From Polaribacter sp. L3A8 (GTDB taxonomy: Bacteria; Bacteroidota; Bacteroidia; Flavobacteriales; Flavobacteriaceae): a DNA stretch of 64,000 bases. Below the pieces are notes generated by a model. That model had not been told where the DNA came from. It searched no databases and saw only the letters and a program-made list of their open reading frames with translations. Where the stretch lies: contig NZ_CP047026.1 in assembly GCF_009796785.1 (NCBI RefSeq), positions 2,648,501-2,712,500 of the forward strand, given 5' to 3'. How positions within the stretch are numbered: the stretch's first letter is position 1; every line of letters begins with the position of its first letter. Both the position numbers and the translations under genes were made by a program. Shown one piece after another: positions 36,683 to 45,706 of this stretch.

Positions 36683-39600
36683 TTACTTAATAACCTTTAT
36701 CCAACTTCCTTTAGTTATCACCATATAATCATTATCATACATAGCTTCTACCTGAATTCCGGGTAAATAATAAGTTCCTAAATAGGCTGCATTTAATAAA
36801 ACTGAAAACGTTTTTGTTTCTGATTTTTTAGATTGATGCTCTAAATCGAAATAAAAATTAACGCGATCATCTCTAATATCTGTATAACGTGCTTCACTTT
36901 TTATAGTTGTTCCAAAATCTGTAAAACGTGTGTTTACAATTTCCCATCCAGACGGGAAAATTTGCGTCAACGCAATATCATTTACCGTTTCGTTTTTAGG
37001 ATTACTTACCGTAATTTTTGCTACAAAATCCTGACCTTGTTTCAGGTTTTTAATATCAATAGCCTTTCCTTGTAAATCTTTATACTGAACAGAAACACTT
37101 AAACCTCTACCTTCGGTAATTTCATCATCCAAAGGCAATTGACCAGAATTGATAATTCTTGCAAAAACAATATTATCATCATTTTTTATGTTGATAGCAT
37201 TTGCACCATTTTTTACATTTAAAGTTCGTTGCACCATAGAACTTTGCGTTTTAATTGCAACTGTTTTTCCATTATTGGTATACTTCAAATTCATGGCTTT
37301 CCCTCCGTTTTTAACAACCATTTTACCAATTGCCAACAAACTATACGCGGTAGATTGTGTGCTCATCCATCTTTTACTAGACAACTCTTTGGCTATAGAT
37401 TTCGCTACACTTTTAACGTCTTTATGATCTGTAATTAGCATGGTTTCTAAAGCCATTGCTCGGTTTCTATCTACAGAGCCATAAGAGTAATAATTGTATT
37501 TAGAAGAGGTGAAATTAATATTTGCAGTACTCATAATTTCTTTACTCGCTTCCTTTTGGCCTGACAATGCATACGCTGCAGCCAATCGCCATTTTGCTTC
37601 GTTAGAAATTTGTTTAAACTCGCGCATTCTATTCATTGCAGATAAATCTGGACTACCCGCTAAAGCCAATGTATACAATCTGTAAGCTTGCGCTAAATCT
37701 GTGTAATTATTACTGTAATTTGGTCGCCAGTTTCTTGCAGCATTTTTCTGATATTTGATAAAATTACTTTTAAAAGTTAACGGTAAAACAAATCCTTTTT
37801 TAGCAGCTTCTAACATAAAATGACCTGCGTATGTTGTACCCCAATCATTTACATAATTTTCTCCAAGCCAATAACTCAAACCTCCATTTGCTTGCTGAAA
37901 GTTTCCTAATCGTTTAATGCCGTTTTCTATATTTTCCTGAATTTCGCGTTTTTTATCCGACGTTAAGTCGAAAATATCATTCAGAAATAATTGAGGAAAA
38001 ACGCTCGACGTAGTTTGCTCTACACAACCATGTGGATACTGAATTAAATACGCCAATCTACCAGAGAAATTAATAGGCGGAATTGTAGACAATTCTAACG
38101 TAGCGGTATTAGAACCTGCAACACCAAATGTATTAAAACTAATGATTTGTGCTTGCTTCTCTTCAATCGTTGCATCTACCAATTTAGAGGTAATTGGGTT
38201 TGGATTTACAACATCTAACTCTACTTTATAAGTAGCTTTTTCTCCGTTTCCTGATGCAATAATTTCTACCGTATTTATGCCGTTTGCTTTTAAAACATCC
38301 ATTTCAAAATACACCATTTTTTCATCTGGTTTCTCAAAATTGATGTTCTGCGTTTTATTGCCAATAACCGCAATTCCGTTAGACGTTTTTACCTGAACCG
38401 TTACATTTTTTACTTTTTTATCCATTGCAAAAATGGTAATTGGCAACGTTACTTTTTCTTTTGGCGATAATTTTCTTGGCAACGTAGCCAATACCATTAA
38501 AGGCTTTTTAACAGGCACCGCTTTTTCTGCATTTCCAAAAGCTTCCTTATTTACATCACCTGCAACCACCATTGTTCTTACAGAGCCAATATAATTTGGT
38601 AAGGTAATTTTATGCGAAGCTGTTTTTCCTTTTTCTAAATAAAACGGACCTAAAAACTTTACAACCGGTTTAAATCTGTTTGCTTTTCTACTTTTTCCTT
38701 TTGCAGCACTTCCATCTCCACCAATGGCAAAAACTTGATCTACGCTGCCCGAATACGCACCAATTACATCATCAAAAATATCCCAAGTTTTTACACCTAA
38801 AGCTTCTCTTGCATAAAAAACATCAAATGCATTTGGAGTTTTAAATCGTGTTAAATCTAACAAACCTTCTTCTACAACCGCCAAAGTATAGGTCATGGTT
38901 TTGTTGTTTGTTTCTGAAACTTTTACCACAAACTCTTTTTCTGGCTGTAACTCATCTGGCATAGAAATTTGAGGTTCTAACTTGGTGTTTTTATCTTCTA
39001 CCAAAAGTGGAATTACACCAAACAACCTTAATGGTAAATCGTTTTCTGAAACATGATGTGGTTGCAATAATGAAATGTTTACAAACACATTGGGTGCCAT
39101 GTTTTTGTTGATAGGAATTTCTACAGAAGTTGTTCCTTTTTGAGTTGCTACCCATTTAGTTTCTAAAACTTTTGTACCGTTTTCTATACTGATTAACGCA
39201 CGTCCTTTACTTCCTGAAGGAAATGTAATTTTTGCAGTTTCGCCAACAGCATACTTTTCTTTATCTGCAGAAAAAACCAACATTTTAGCGGCTTCTTTAT
39301 CGCCAGAACCAGCATTTTGCCACCAATTTTTATAGAAATAAGCCGTTCTACCGGTTGCATGACCACTTTTTTTATCAATAACTCGTATTAAAAAACGACC
39401 TCTATCTCTTTCTGGAATGTTTAATTTAAAACTTCCTTTTCCTTTAGAATCGGTACTAATTTTTATCGTTTTATAAGGTTTTTGATACGTACTAGAAGTA
39501 TATCTAGATAAATTATCCTCGGAAGAACTCCACCACCAACGCCATTTAATTTGATGCACTTCTACTTCAATTTCACCTCTTTTAGTTGGCACTCCTTTTT

Positions 39601-42229
39601 CATCTACCGAAACCACAGAAAACGTCTGATTTTCGTCTGTAAAGAAAGAACCATATCTATTTCCTTCTGGTGATTTTAACCCTACAAAAGACTCAAAAGG
39701 CGCATACTTTTTAGTAAAAGCATCTATAGAAAAATCTCCTCCGTTTTCAAAAGCTCTTATCAAAAACTGAACGTTTAACATGCCCGGAGCATTTTTACCA
39801 ATACTTAATTTACTATTGATTTTTGCCATTCCGTTCGCATCTAATTTTCCTTCGAAAACATTTATCTCTTCGGATGAAAAATCTCTTGATGGATCTGTAA
39901 AAACATAATCTTCATACGCTTTAAAGCTATAATTAGCCGCAGAAACTTTGGCTTTAATTTCTGCTTTTAGATTTTTTGCAGGTGTACCATGCAACCATTT
40001 TACATCTAAGGTTCCGTTTATAGGTTTGTTGTTAGATAAAACCTCATCATTAAAATCTACTTTAATTTTTAAACGATTTGGTTTTACCGTTTCAATTTTT
40101 AAACTCTTAGAAAATTTTGCGCCACCTACAGAAATTTCTGCATTGTAGTTTCCTGTTTTTGCTTCTTGTACTGTTGAAAATGTAAACTTGTAAAAATTAT
40201 TAAGATTCTCTGAAGTCACTTTTTTATACACCAACTTACCACTTGGGTCTGTAACTTCTAATTTTACAGGATGATTTTTTGGCAACTTATTATCGGCATC
40301 ATTTAGCATAAAAGTTAAGTGCACATCATCTCCAGGACGCCAAACTCCACGTTCTCCGTACAAATATCCTTTTAAACCTTTTTGAGTTTTACTTCCTGCA
40401 ACATCAAACTTACTTAAAGACAAAGAATTTCCGTCTAACAATCTAATATAGCCTTTATTATTCCCTTTAGACACCACTGCAAAAGAAGCATTTTTAGCGG
40501 TTTCTACATTTGCAAATCCTTCTGAATCTGTTTTGGTAGAAAGAATTTCTTGTTGCTGAAAATTATATAATTTTATGGTAGCACCAGCTTCTGGTTTTGT
40601 CGTTAAAATATTAGTGATCGCAAAGAAATAAGAATTGTTTGTCCCTTTTTTTGCAATGATTCCCAAATTAGAAGCTAGTAAATTCTGAGTTACTTCTTTA
40701 TAGCGATAATAAGAATCTGAACAAGGATTGTCTCTTTCTCGCCAATCATAATCACGGTCTCTGTAATCGTATAATTTGTTATCCCAATACAATTCTTCTC
40801 TTGCGTTCTCGTCTTCAATCTTACTTAAATCGTCAAATCTCTCATCTTCAAACCCTTCTAAATTTGTGTTGGAATCTTTATTTTCTGAACATTTGTAAAA
40901 TACCTGATTTTTATGATAACTCAGTTCTACTCTATAAATTGCTCCAGGTTCTGCCTCAAACATTTTAGCCAAGTCTACACTGTATGCTTTCCATTTTTGT
41001 GCATTGTTTTTTTTACTATCAACTAAAGTAATGGTTTGTTTAGCAACACCTCTACCAACTCGTTTAACCTGATATTCATTGTTACTATTGATGCTATTTT
41101 CTTGCAAAAACTGCAATACATTATCTTCATAAATTTTAATAACTCTAACATCTACTTCTTTTACGTTGATGGCCTCGAAATTGAATTTTAAATCTTTAGA
41201 GTTTGGTAAAATTGTTCCGCTACTTATGGATCTAATTTGTGGTTTCTTTTGCTCGAAAGTAATGGTTTCTTTAAATAATTTTTTGAGTTTAAAATCATTA
41301 GAATTTCTAATTCCCTCAAAAACAGAAACTAAAATATCTCCTTCAAATTTATTTTCGGAAAATACTTTTAACTCATTTCCGTTAACGATAAAACGAGGTT
41401 TCTTTTCATTCTGAACAGTAACCAAACCATCAAAATTTTGTTGCTTTTTTAACCGATCAGAAAAGTTGATAGAAATGTATTGTTCTGTACTATTGTTTAC
41501 TTTTAAACGAACTACTTTAAAATTATTTTTACCAGGAATTATAATTTCATTTTCTCCTTTTGAGGTTGCATTGATTGCTTTTCCGTTCCAAGAAATTGAT
41601 AATTTAGAATCTTCTATAGATCGTTTGATACTATCAATTTTAAATTCGAATATTTTTCCTTTCTCATAGGATTCATTCCAAACTATATTTTTTGAATCGT
41701 TATTATGAGAAGCATTTAATAGCTTTTTAGCATTTTCTAAAGAGATTACATCTGCAGATTTTACAACACCTTCTACATATTGATATTCTTTAGAATACGA
41801 TTGTAAATTATTGGTCTGGACATTAAAATTTGGTGTAATTGTTTTAAACTGAAATGTATAATCACTAAAACCCTGAGGTGTATTTTTATAAATCTCTTTT
41901 AATTTTACCGTTACACTATATTCTGTATTTGCATCTAAAACTTCATCAGGAATAAAAATAAAAGCATGTTTATTAACCGTTTTAATTGTTCCGTTTACAA
42001 ATGGTTTTATAGCAATAATTTCTGATGAAATTTCTTTATTTACTTCCCAACCTGTTACTTCTTTTGCTAAGTTTACTTCAATATTATTAGCTATAGAAAC
42101 CACTCCAGAAGTGGTATAACTTATATATTCTTTAAATTTGTAAATGTTATCTGTTTTAATTTCTTCTTTCTTACAAGAAAAAATTAATAGCAAAATTGAG
42201 GTTGTTAAAAGTAGATTTTTCAGTTTCAT
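36683..42229 (-). CDS. Bacterial alpha-2-macroglobulin lipoprotein (YfhM-like) with thioester
   Basis: 1848 residues from ATG 42229; the upstream ATG at 42250 adds only seven residues before the lipoprotein signal MKLKNLLLTTSILLLIFSC (Cys19). Many beta-sandwich MG domains lead to an A2M core with LKGYLYGERGVWRPGDDVHLTF, a bait-like region, and the thioester motif PHGCVEQTTS (cysteine at about residue 1402). After it come alpha-alpha toroid helices (WLGENYVNDWGTTYAGHFML) and a receptor-like C-terminal domain. The protein would trap attacking proteases covalently at the envelope and protect it while PBP1C repairs peptidoglycan; its position upstream of pbpC supports this. A charged insert near 480-510 is rich in acidic residues. 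Confidence 0.95.
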   Translation of the reverse strand: MKLKNLLLTTSILLLIFSCKKEEIKTDNIYKFKEYISYTTSGVVSIANNIEVNLAKEVTGWEVNKEISSEIIAIKPFVNGTIKTVNKHAFIFIPDEVLDANTEYSVTVKLKEIYKNTPQGFSDYTFQFKTITPNFNVQTNNLQSYSKEYQYVEGVVKSADVISLENAKKLLNASHNNDSKNIVWNESYEKGKIFEFKIDSIKRSIEDSKLSISWNGKAINATSKGENEIIIPGKNNFKVVRLKVNNSTEQYISINFSDRLKKQQNFDGLVTVQNEKKPRFIVNGNELKVFSENKFEGDILVSVFEGIRNSNDFKLKKLFKETITFEQKKPQIRSISSGTILPNSKDLKFNFEAINVKEVDVRVIKIYEDNVLQFLQENSINSNNEYQVKRVGRGVAKQTITLVDSKKNNAQKWKAYSVDLAKMFEAEPGAIYRVELSYHKNQVFYKCSENKDSNTNLEGFEDERFDDLSKIEDENAREELYWDNKLYDYRDRDYDWRERDNPCSDSYYRYKEVTQNLLASNLGIIAKKGTNNSYFFAITNILTTKPEAGATIKLYNFQQQEILSTKTDSEGFANVETAKNASFAVVSKGNNKGYIRLLDGNSLSLSKFDVAGSKTQKGLKGYLYGERGVWRPGDDVHLTFMLNDADNKLPKNHPVKLEVTDPSGKLVYKKVTSENLNNFYKFTFSTVQEAKTGNYNAEISVGGAKFSKSLKIETVKPNRLKIKVDFNDEVLSNNKPINGTLDVKWLHGTPAKNLKAEIKAKVSAANYSFKAYEDYVFTDPSRDFSSEEINVFEGKLDANGMAKINSKLSIGKNAPGMLNVQFLIRAFENGGDFSIDAFTKKYAPFESFVGLKSPEGNRYGSFFTDENQTFSVVSVDEKGVPTKRGEIEVEVHQIKWRWWWSSSEDNLSRYTSSTYQKPYKTIKISTDSKGKGSFKLNIPERDRGRFLIRVIDKKSGHATGRTAYFYKNWWQNAGSGDKEAAKMLVFSADKEKYAVGETAKITFPSGSKGRALISIENGTKVLETKWVATQKGTTSVEIPINKNMAPNVFVNISLLQPHHVSENDLPLRLFGVIPLLVEDKNTKLEPQISMPDELQPEKEFVVKVSETNNKTMTYTLAVVEEGLLDLTRFKTPNAFDVFYAREALGVKTWDIFDDVIGAYSGSVDQVFAIGGDGSAAKGKSRKANRFKPVVKFLGPFYLEKGKTASHKITLPNYIGSVRTMVVAGDVNKEAFGNAEKAVPVKKPLMVLATLPRKLSPKEKVTLPITIFAMDKKVKNVTVQVKTSNGIAVIGNKTQNINFEKPDEKMVYFEMDVLKANGINTVEIIASGNGEKATYKVELDVVNPNPITSKLVDATIEEKQAQIISFNTFGVAGSNTATLELSTIPPINFSGRLAYLIQYPHGCVEQTTSSVFPQLFLNDIFDLTSDKKREIQENIENGIKRLGNFQQANGGLSYWLGENYVNDWGTTYAGHFMLEAAKKGFVLPLTFKSNFIKYQKNAARNWRPNYSNNYTDLAQAYRLYTLALAGSPDLSAMNRMREFKQISNEAKWRLAAAYALSGQKEASKEIMSTANINFTSSKYNYYSYGSVDRNRAMALETMLITDHKDVKSVAKSIAKELSSKRWMSTQSTAYSLLAIGKMVVKNGGKAMNLKYTNNGKTVAIKTQSSMVQRTLNVKNGANAINIKNDDNIVFARIINSGQLPLDDEITEGRGLSVSVQYKDLQGKAIDIKNLKQGQDFVAKITVSNPKNETVNDIALTQIFPSGWEIVNTRFTDFGTTIKSEARYTDIRDDRVNFYFDLEHQSKKSETKTFSVLLNAAYLGTYYLPGIQVEAMYDNDYMVITKGSWIKVIK

Positions 42230-42331
42230 AATAATTGTATTTGTATACACTTATCAAAAATAAGTGTTCCTTTTTAACTTAAGGGTAACCGTTTAGTATT
42301 CGTTACTGTTTATTTAGTATTCGCGTAAAAC

Positions 42332-42361
42332 AAAAAAAACCCCAATCTTAAAGATTGGGGT
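42332..42361 (-). terminator. Rho-independent terminator after tRNA-Cys
   Basis: CCCCAATCTT/AAGATTGGGG, a 10-bp stem with a single-base loop; on the minus strand eight Ts follow. It begins a few bases past the encoded CCA. Confidence 0.85.
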
Positions 42362-42364
42362 TTT

Positions 42365-42438
42365 TGGAGGTGTCTAGCGGATTCGAACCGCTGTACATGG
42401 TTTTGCAAACCATTGCCTAGCCACTCGGCCAAGACACC
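42365..42438 (-). tRNA. tRNA-Cys (GCA)
   Basis: On the minus strand the acceptor arms GGTGTCT and AGACACC pair, followed by discriminator T and an encoded CCA. The anticodon stem ATGGT/ACCAT holds TTGCAAA, with anticodon GCA. The T-arm GCGGTTCGAATCCGC is canonical, and the D-arm has GGCCGAGTGG. The U discriminator agrees with cysteine identity. Confidence 0.97.
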
Positions 42439-42534
42439 TTTTTATCTTAAAACTAATTTACAATAAATTGAAAATATGTTTTTAAGGATTGCAAATTTAA
42501 GCAAATTTACAAGGATTGCAAGTGTTTTTTTACT

Positions 42535-42891
42535 TTATCGCTTTTTTGTAAGAATAATTACCACTTCTTCTACATTTCCGCCAATAGGTGGATTGATTTT
42601 TGCTACAGAAACTTTGGCTTTTTTTACCATTAAAATTTCTTTAAAAATTCTATCTAATATTCTCTGTGCCACCTCTTCTAACAACTTAGAACGAATTGCC
42701 ATTTCTTCTTTTACAATACGATTTAAGTGTACATAATCTACCGTATCTGCCAACTCATCTGTTTTAGATGATTTTTTTAAATTAGCTTTAATTTCTACAT
42801 CTACACTGTATTCAGATCCTATTTTTGCTTCTTCGTCTAAACATCCATGAAAAGCATAGAGTTTAATATTGTTTACTTGTATTATTCCCAT
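42535..42891 (-). CDS. folB: Dihydroneopterin aldolase
   Basis: 118 residues. It catalyses conversion of 7,8-dihydroneopterin to 6-hydroxymethyl-dihydropterin in folate synthesis. The start MGIIQVNNIKLYAFHGCLDEEAKIG carries the FHG motif; VDYVHLNRIVKEEM and the late VSVAKINPPIGGNVEEVVI, with the pterin-binding and catalytic lysine region, are typical. Octameric cytoplasmic enzyme in relatives. A TATATTTG box lies about 18 bp before the ATG. It is divergent from glnS across a spacer that holds a hairpin repeat. Other folate genes are not in this window. Confidence 0.95.
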   Translation of the reverse strand: MGIIQVNNIKLYAFHGCLDEEAKIGSEYSVDVEIKANLKKSSKTDELADTVDYVHLNRIVKEEMAIRSKLLEEVAQRILDRIFKEILMVKKAKVSVAKINPPIGGNVEEVVIILTKKR

Positions 42892-42908
42892 TTTGTATTT
42901 TAAAAGTA

Positions 42909-42916
42909 CAAATATA
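42909..42916 (-). promoter_or_regulatory. -7 promoter box of folB
   Basis: TATATTTG on the minus strand, matching TAnnTTTG, 18 bp before the start codon. Confidence 0.55.
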
Positions 42917-42952
42917 GCTTTATTAACGGATTTTTATTGACTTTCTACACAC

Positions 42953-43046
42953 CGTGTTAGTGATTGAAACGGCAGCTTTTTTATAGTTTTTTTTCTAAAA
43001 CTATAAAAAACTACAGTGTAAAGCACGACCCGCAGGGAAACACCCA
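42953..43046 (+). repeat. Family-A-like hairpin element, diverged copy
   Basis: Has the same core (GATTGAAACGGC on the 5' arm; AAAGCACGACCCGCAGGGAAAC on the 3' side, here split as AAAGCACGACC and CGCAGGGAAAC). The outer arms GTGTT/AACAC pair. The central stem is a perfect 14 bp (TTTTTTATAGTTTT with its complement, 6-nt loop). It lies between the divergent folB and glnS promoters. Confidence 0.7.
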
Positions 43047-43078
43047 AAAAAAAGGACTTAAAAATGAGTTATTTTATG

Positions 43079-43099
43079 TAATTTTGAGGCTTAATTTTG
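43079..43099 (+). promoter_or_regulatory. Two -7 promoter boxes of glnS
   Basis: TAATTTTG occurs twice, at 43079-43086 and 43092-43099. Both match TAnnTTTG. The second ends 12 bp before the ATG at 43111, leaving a very short leader. Confidence 0.55.
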
Positions 43100-43110
43100 T
43101 ACCGAAACAG

Positions 43111-44796
43111 ATGTCTGAAGAGAAAAAATCGCTCAATTTTTTAGAGCATATTATTGAAGAGGATTTAGCAAACGGAATGCCTAAAGAAAATTTACGTTTT
43201 CGTTTTCCGCCAGAACCAAATGGGTATTTACATATTGGTCACACAAAAGCAATCGGAATTAGTTTCGGCTTAGGTGAGACGTATAATGCGCCTGTAAATT
43301 TGCGTTTTGATGATACAAACCCAGCAAAAGAAGAACAAGAATATGTAGATGCCATTAAGAAAGATATTTCTTGGTTAGGATATTCTTGGGCAAATGAATG
43401 TTATTCATCAGACTATTTTCAGCAATTGTTCGATTGGGCAGTTTTGTTAATAAAGGATGGTAAAGCGTATGTAGATTCTCAATCTTCGGAAGATATGAGA
43501 GCACAAAAAGGAACGCCAACGAAGGTTGGTACAAATAGCCCTTTTAGAAATCGTTCTGTTGAAGAAAACTTGGAATTATTTCAAGGAATGAAGGATGGAA
43601 AATTTAAGGAAGGGGAACATACTTTGCGTGCAAAGATTGATATGGAGAGCCCAAATATGTTGATGCGTGATCCTTTAATGTACAGAATTATGTTTAAATC
43701 TCACCACAGAACGGGTGATGATTGGTGCATTTACCCAATGTACGATTGGACGCATGGTGAGAGTGATTATATTGAGCAAATATCACATTCTTTATGTTCT
43801 CTTGAGTTTAAACCTCACAGAGAATTGTATAATTGGTTTAGAGATAATGTATATAATTATAGTAGTTCTAAATATCCGAATCCGCCAAAACAACGTGAGT
43901 TTTCTCGTTTGAATTTGAGTTATACAATTATGAGTAAACGTAAATTGTTAACGTTGGTAGAAAATGGAGTTGTTTCTGGTTGGGACGATCCTAGAATGCC
44001 TACTATTTCTGGTTTGCGTAGACGTGGTTATACTCCAGAATCGATTAAGAGTTTTATAGAAACGGTTGGTGTTTCTAAACGTGAAAATATAATTGACGTA
44101 GCACTTTTAGAGTTTAAAATTCGTGAGGATTTAAACAAAACGGCTAAAAGAGTCATGGGTGTTTTAGACCCAGTTAAAGTAATTATTGATAATTATCCTG
44201 AAGGACAAGAAGAAATGTTAACGGCTGATTATAATGATTATGAAGAAGGTTTTGGAACAAGAGAGGTTCCTTTTTCTAGAGAAATTTACATAGAACGTGA
44301 AGATTTTAGAGAAGAGGCTAACAAAAAATTCTTCCGTTTAAAATTAGGAAAAGAGGTTCGTTTAAAAAATGCTTATTTTATTACAGCAACGAGCTGTGAG
44401 AAAGATGAAAACGGAGAAATTACCGTTATTCATTGTACATACGATCCATTAACAAAATCTGGAATGGATACGGAAGAAAGCAAGCGTAAAGTAAAAGGTA
44501 CTTTGCATTGGGTTTCTGTAAAACATGCTGTAAAAGCAGAAGTAAGAGCTTATGACAGGTTGTTTTTAGATGAAGCTCCTGATGCTCATAAAGACAAGGA
44601 TTTTATGGAATTTGTAAATCCTAATTCTTTAGAGGTAATTACTGCTTTTGTAGAACCTAGTTTACAAACGGCTAAAATTGGAGAACGTTTTCAGTTTCAG
44701 CGTATGGGCTATTTTAATGTTGATGATGATGCTACCACAGATAACTTAATTTTCAACAAAATTGTTGGATTGAGAGATTCTTGGGGCGGGAAATAA
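43111..44796 (+). CDS. glnS: Glutaminyl-tRNA synthetase
   Basis: 561 residues from MSEEKKSLNFLEHIIEEDL. A longer frame from 42964 runs through a repeat and both promoter boxes and is rejected. Class I landmarks: FRFPPEPNGYLHIGHTKAI with the HIGH motif (residues about 29-47), LRFDDTNPAKEEQEYVDAI, DWTHGESDYIEQISHSLCSLEF, and MSKRKL (the KMSKS equivalent) at about 271. The C-terminal beta-barrel anticodon domains follow (ALLEFKIREDLNK, GYFNVDDDATTDNLIFN). It charges tRNA-Gln directly, so this organism does not rely only on the GatCAB route. Full length. Confidence 0.98.
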   Translation: MSEEKKSLNFLEHIIEEDLANGMPKENLRFRFPPEPNGYLHIGHTKAIGISFGLGETYNAPVNLRFDDTNPAKEEQEYVDAIKKDISWLGYSWANECYSSDYFQQLFDWAVLLIKDGKAYVDSQSSEDMRAQKGTPTKVGTNSPFRNRSVEENLELFQGMKDGKFKEGEHTLRAKIDMESPNMLMRDPLMYRIMFKSHHRTGDDWCIYPMYDWTHGESDYIEQISHSLCSLEFKPHRELYNWFRDNVYNYSSSKYPNPPKQREFSRLNLSYTIMSKRKLLTLVENGVVSGWDDPRMPTISGLRRRGYTPESIKSFIETVGVSKRENIIDVALLEFKIREDLNKTAKRVMGVLDPVKVIIDNYPEGQEEMLTADYNDYEEGFGTREVPFSREIYIEREDFREEANKKFFRLKLGKEVRLKNAYFITATSCEKDENGEITVIHCTYDPLTKSGMDTEESKRKVKGTLHWVSVKHAVKAEVRAYDRLFLDEAPDAHKDKDFMEFVNPNSLEVITAFVEPSLQTAKIGERFQFQRMGYFNVDDDATTDNLIFNKIVGLRDSWGGK

Positions 44797-44845
44797 GTAG
44801 GCAGTGTTCAGTAGCAGTTGGCAGTTATCACTGTTGGGTAAAACA

Positions 44846-44950
44846 TCTCGATACAATTTTGATAAAAAAATCAAAATCACTCGATGTGACAGAAACCTAC
44901 AAATAGGTGTTCGTAAATTACGAAGTGTCAGTTCGAGCGCAGTCGAGAAC
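44846..44950. repeat. Family-D repeats (CTCGATACAATTTT...CACTCGA and GTTCGAGCGCAGTCGAG)
   Basis: First unit: ATCTCGATACAATTTTGA followed by ATCAAAATCACTCGATGTGA, self-complementary at the centre. Second unit: AGTGTCAGTTCGAGCGCAGT then CGAGAAC. The first is related to the insert nested in family-A copies 1 and 2. The preceding 44797-44845 is variant-word spacer (GGCAGTGTTCAGTAGCAGTT). Confidence 0.7.
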
Positions 44951-44967
44951 TCATAAAAATTATAATT

Positions 44968-45267
44968 ATGAAAAAATTAATCGTTTTAAGTTTATTAATA
45001 TTAGCTTCTTGTTCTAACAAGAAAGAAATTAAGCAAGTTGCAGAAATTTCTTGCGGTATATGTCAGCTTCATTTAGATGCTGAAGAGTGTAGCTTAGCGG
45101 TTAGGTTTAATGATAAAGCTTATTTTGTTGATGGTTTTAATATTGATGATTTTGGCGATGCACATGATGAGAAAATTGGCTTCTGTAATGTTATTAGAAA
45201 AGCAGAAATTACTGGCACAGTAGAAAACGGACGATTTTTTGCAAGTGATATTAAGTTGGTTGAATAA
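44968..45267 (+). CDS. DUF6370-type cysteine-containing lipoprotein
   Basis: 99 residues. MKKLIVLSLLILASCSNKK is a lipoprotein signal (Cys15). The mature part has CGICQLHLDAEECSLAVRF, AYFVDGFNIDDFGDAHDEKIGFC and RKAEITGTV, which I recognise as DUF6370, a family with conserved cysteines and a histidine suggestive of metal binding. Function unknown. The gene stands alone after a repeat-filled spacer and ends before the first of two identical terminators. Confidence 0.8.
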   Translation: MKKLIVLSLLILASCSNKKEIKQVAEISCGICQLHLDAEECSLAVRFNDKAYFVDGFNIDDFGDAHDEKIGFCNVIRKAEITGTVENGRFFASDIKLVE

Positions 45268-45339
45268 AAGTACATTGATTTTAGAGACAAGAACTAAGAC
45301 ATAAGAAAAATAGATTTCTACTTACGCTGGAATAGAAAC

Positions 45340-45374
45340 AAAAAAATCCGATGAAATAATTTCATCGGATTTTT
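45340..45374 (+). terminator. Terminator, left copy of a duplicated pair
   Basis: Palindrome ATCCGATGAAA/TTTCATCGGAT flanked by A- and T-runs. All 35 nt are identical to 46010-46044. It ends the DUF6370 lipoprotein transcript. Confidence 0.85.
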
Positions 45375-45379
45375 ATTGC

Positions 45380-45418
45380 AGTATATATTTTATATATAAA
45401 ATATATACTTTATATTTG
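45380..45418 (+). promoter_or_regulatory. Perfect 30-bp palindromic operator and promoter of the toxin-antitoxin operon
   Basis: 45380-45409 equals its own reverse complement (half site AGTATATATTTTATA). It is followed at once by TATATTTG (45411-45418), a TAnnTTTG box, about 40 bp before the antitoxin ATG. This is the expected place for an RHH antitoxin operator; autoregulation is inference from position and symmetry. Confidence 0.75.
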
Positions 45419-45457
45419 TTGTGTTAAATTTTTAAAATAAAATAAAGTTTACATTAT

Positions 45458-45706
45458 ATGAAGAAATTAATAGAAATAGATGATACTATTCTTACAAAAC
45501 TGAAAGTATTATCTGCTTTTGAAGGATTAAGCGTAAAGGCCTTAATGGAAAAAGCTATTGAATTGTTTGTGAAAACAAAAGAAAAAGAACAATTAGATAG
45601 TTTAACAGATGAACAAAAAGAGGATATAGGACTTTTATTATTGATGCAACAAGCAGATAGAACTGACACAGTAAGTGAAGAAGAGTTTTTAAATGCATTA
45701 AAATAA
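45458..45706 (+). CDS. Ribbon-helix-helix antitoxin of a RelBE/ParDE-type module
   Basis: 82 residues. The N-terminus has a short strand and two helices (KKLIEIDDTILTKLKVLSAFE, here strand KKLIEI then helix DTILTKLKVLSAFEG, turn LSVKALMEKAIELFV), which fits a ribbon-helix-helix DNA-binding fold. The C-terminal part (SLTDEQKEDIGLLLLMQQ to the end) is acidic and probably wraps the toxin. Its stop overlaps the toxin start as TAATG, giving translational coupling. The 30-bp palindrome upstream is its likely operator. Not recognised as one named family beyond this. Confidence 0.85.
   Translation: MKKLIEIDDTILTKLKVLSAFEGLSVKALMEKAIELFVKTKEKEQLDSLTDEQKEDIGLLLLMQQADRTDTVSEEEFLNALK

Noticed and set aside
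34120..42229. pbpC and macroglobulin pair as a novel defence system
   Set aside because: The pairing is well known in bacteria and all key motifs (GT51 Glu, SxxK, KTG, CVEQ thioester) are standard.
42964..43110. N-terminal extension of glnS
   Set aside because: It runs through the diverged family-A hairpin and both promoter boxes; the enzyme starts normally at 43111.
45454..45669. 71-aa minus-strand ORF opposite the antitoxin gene
   Set aside because: The plus-strand pair has coupled frames, operator and promoter; the opposite frame has none.
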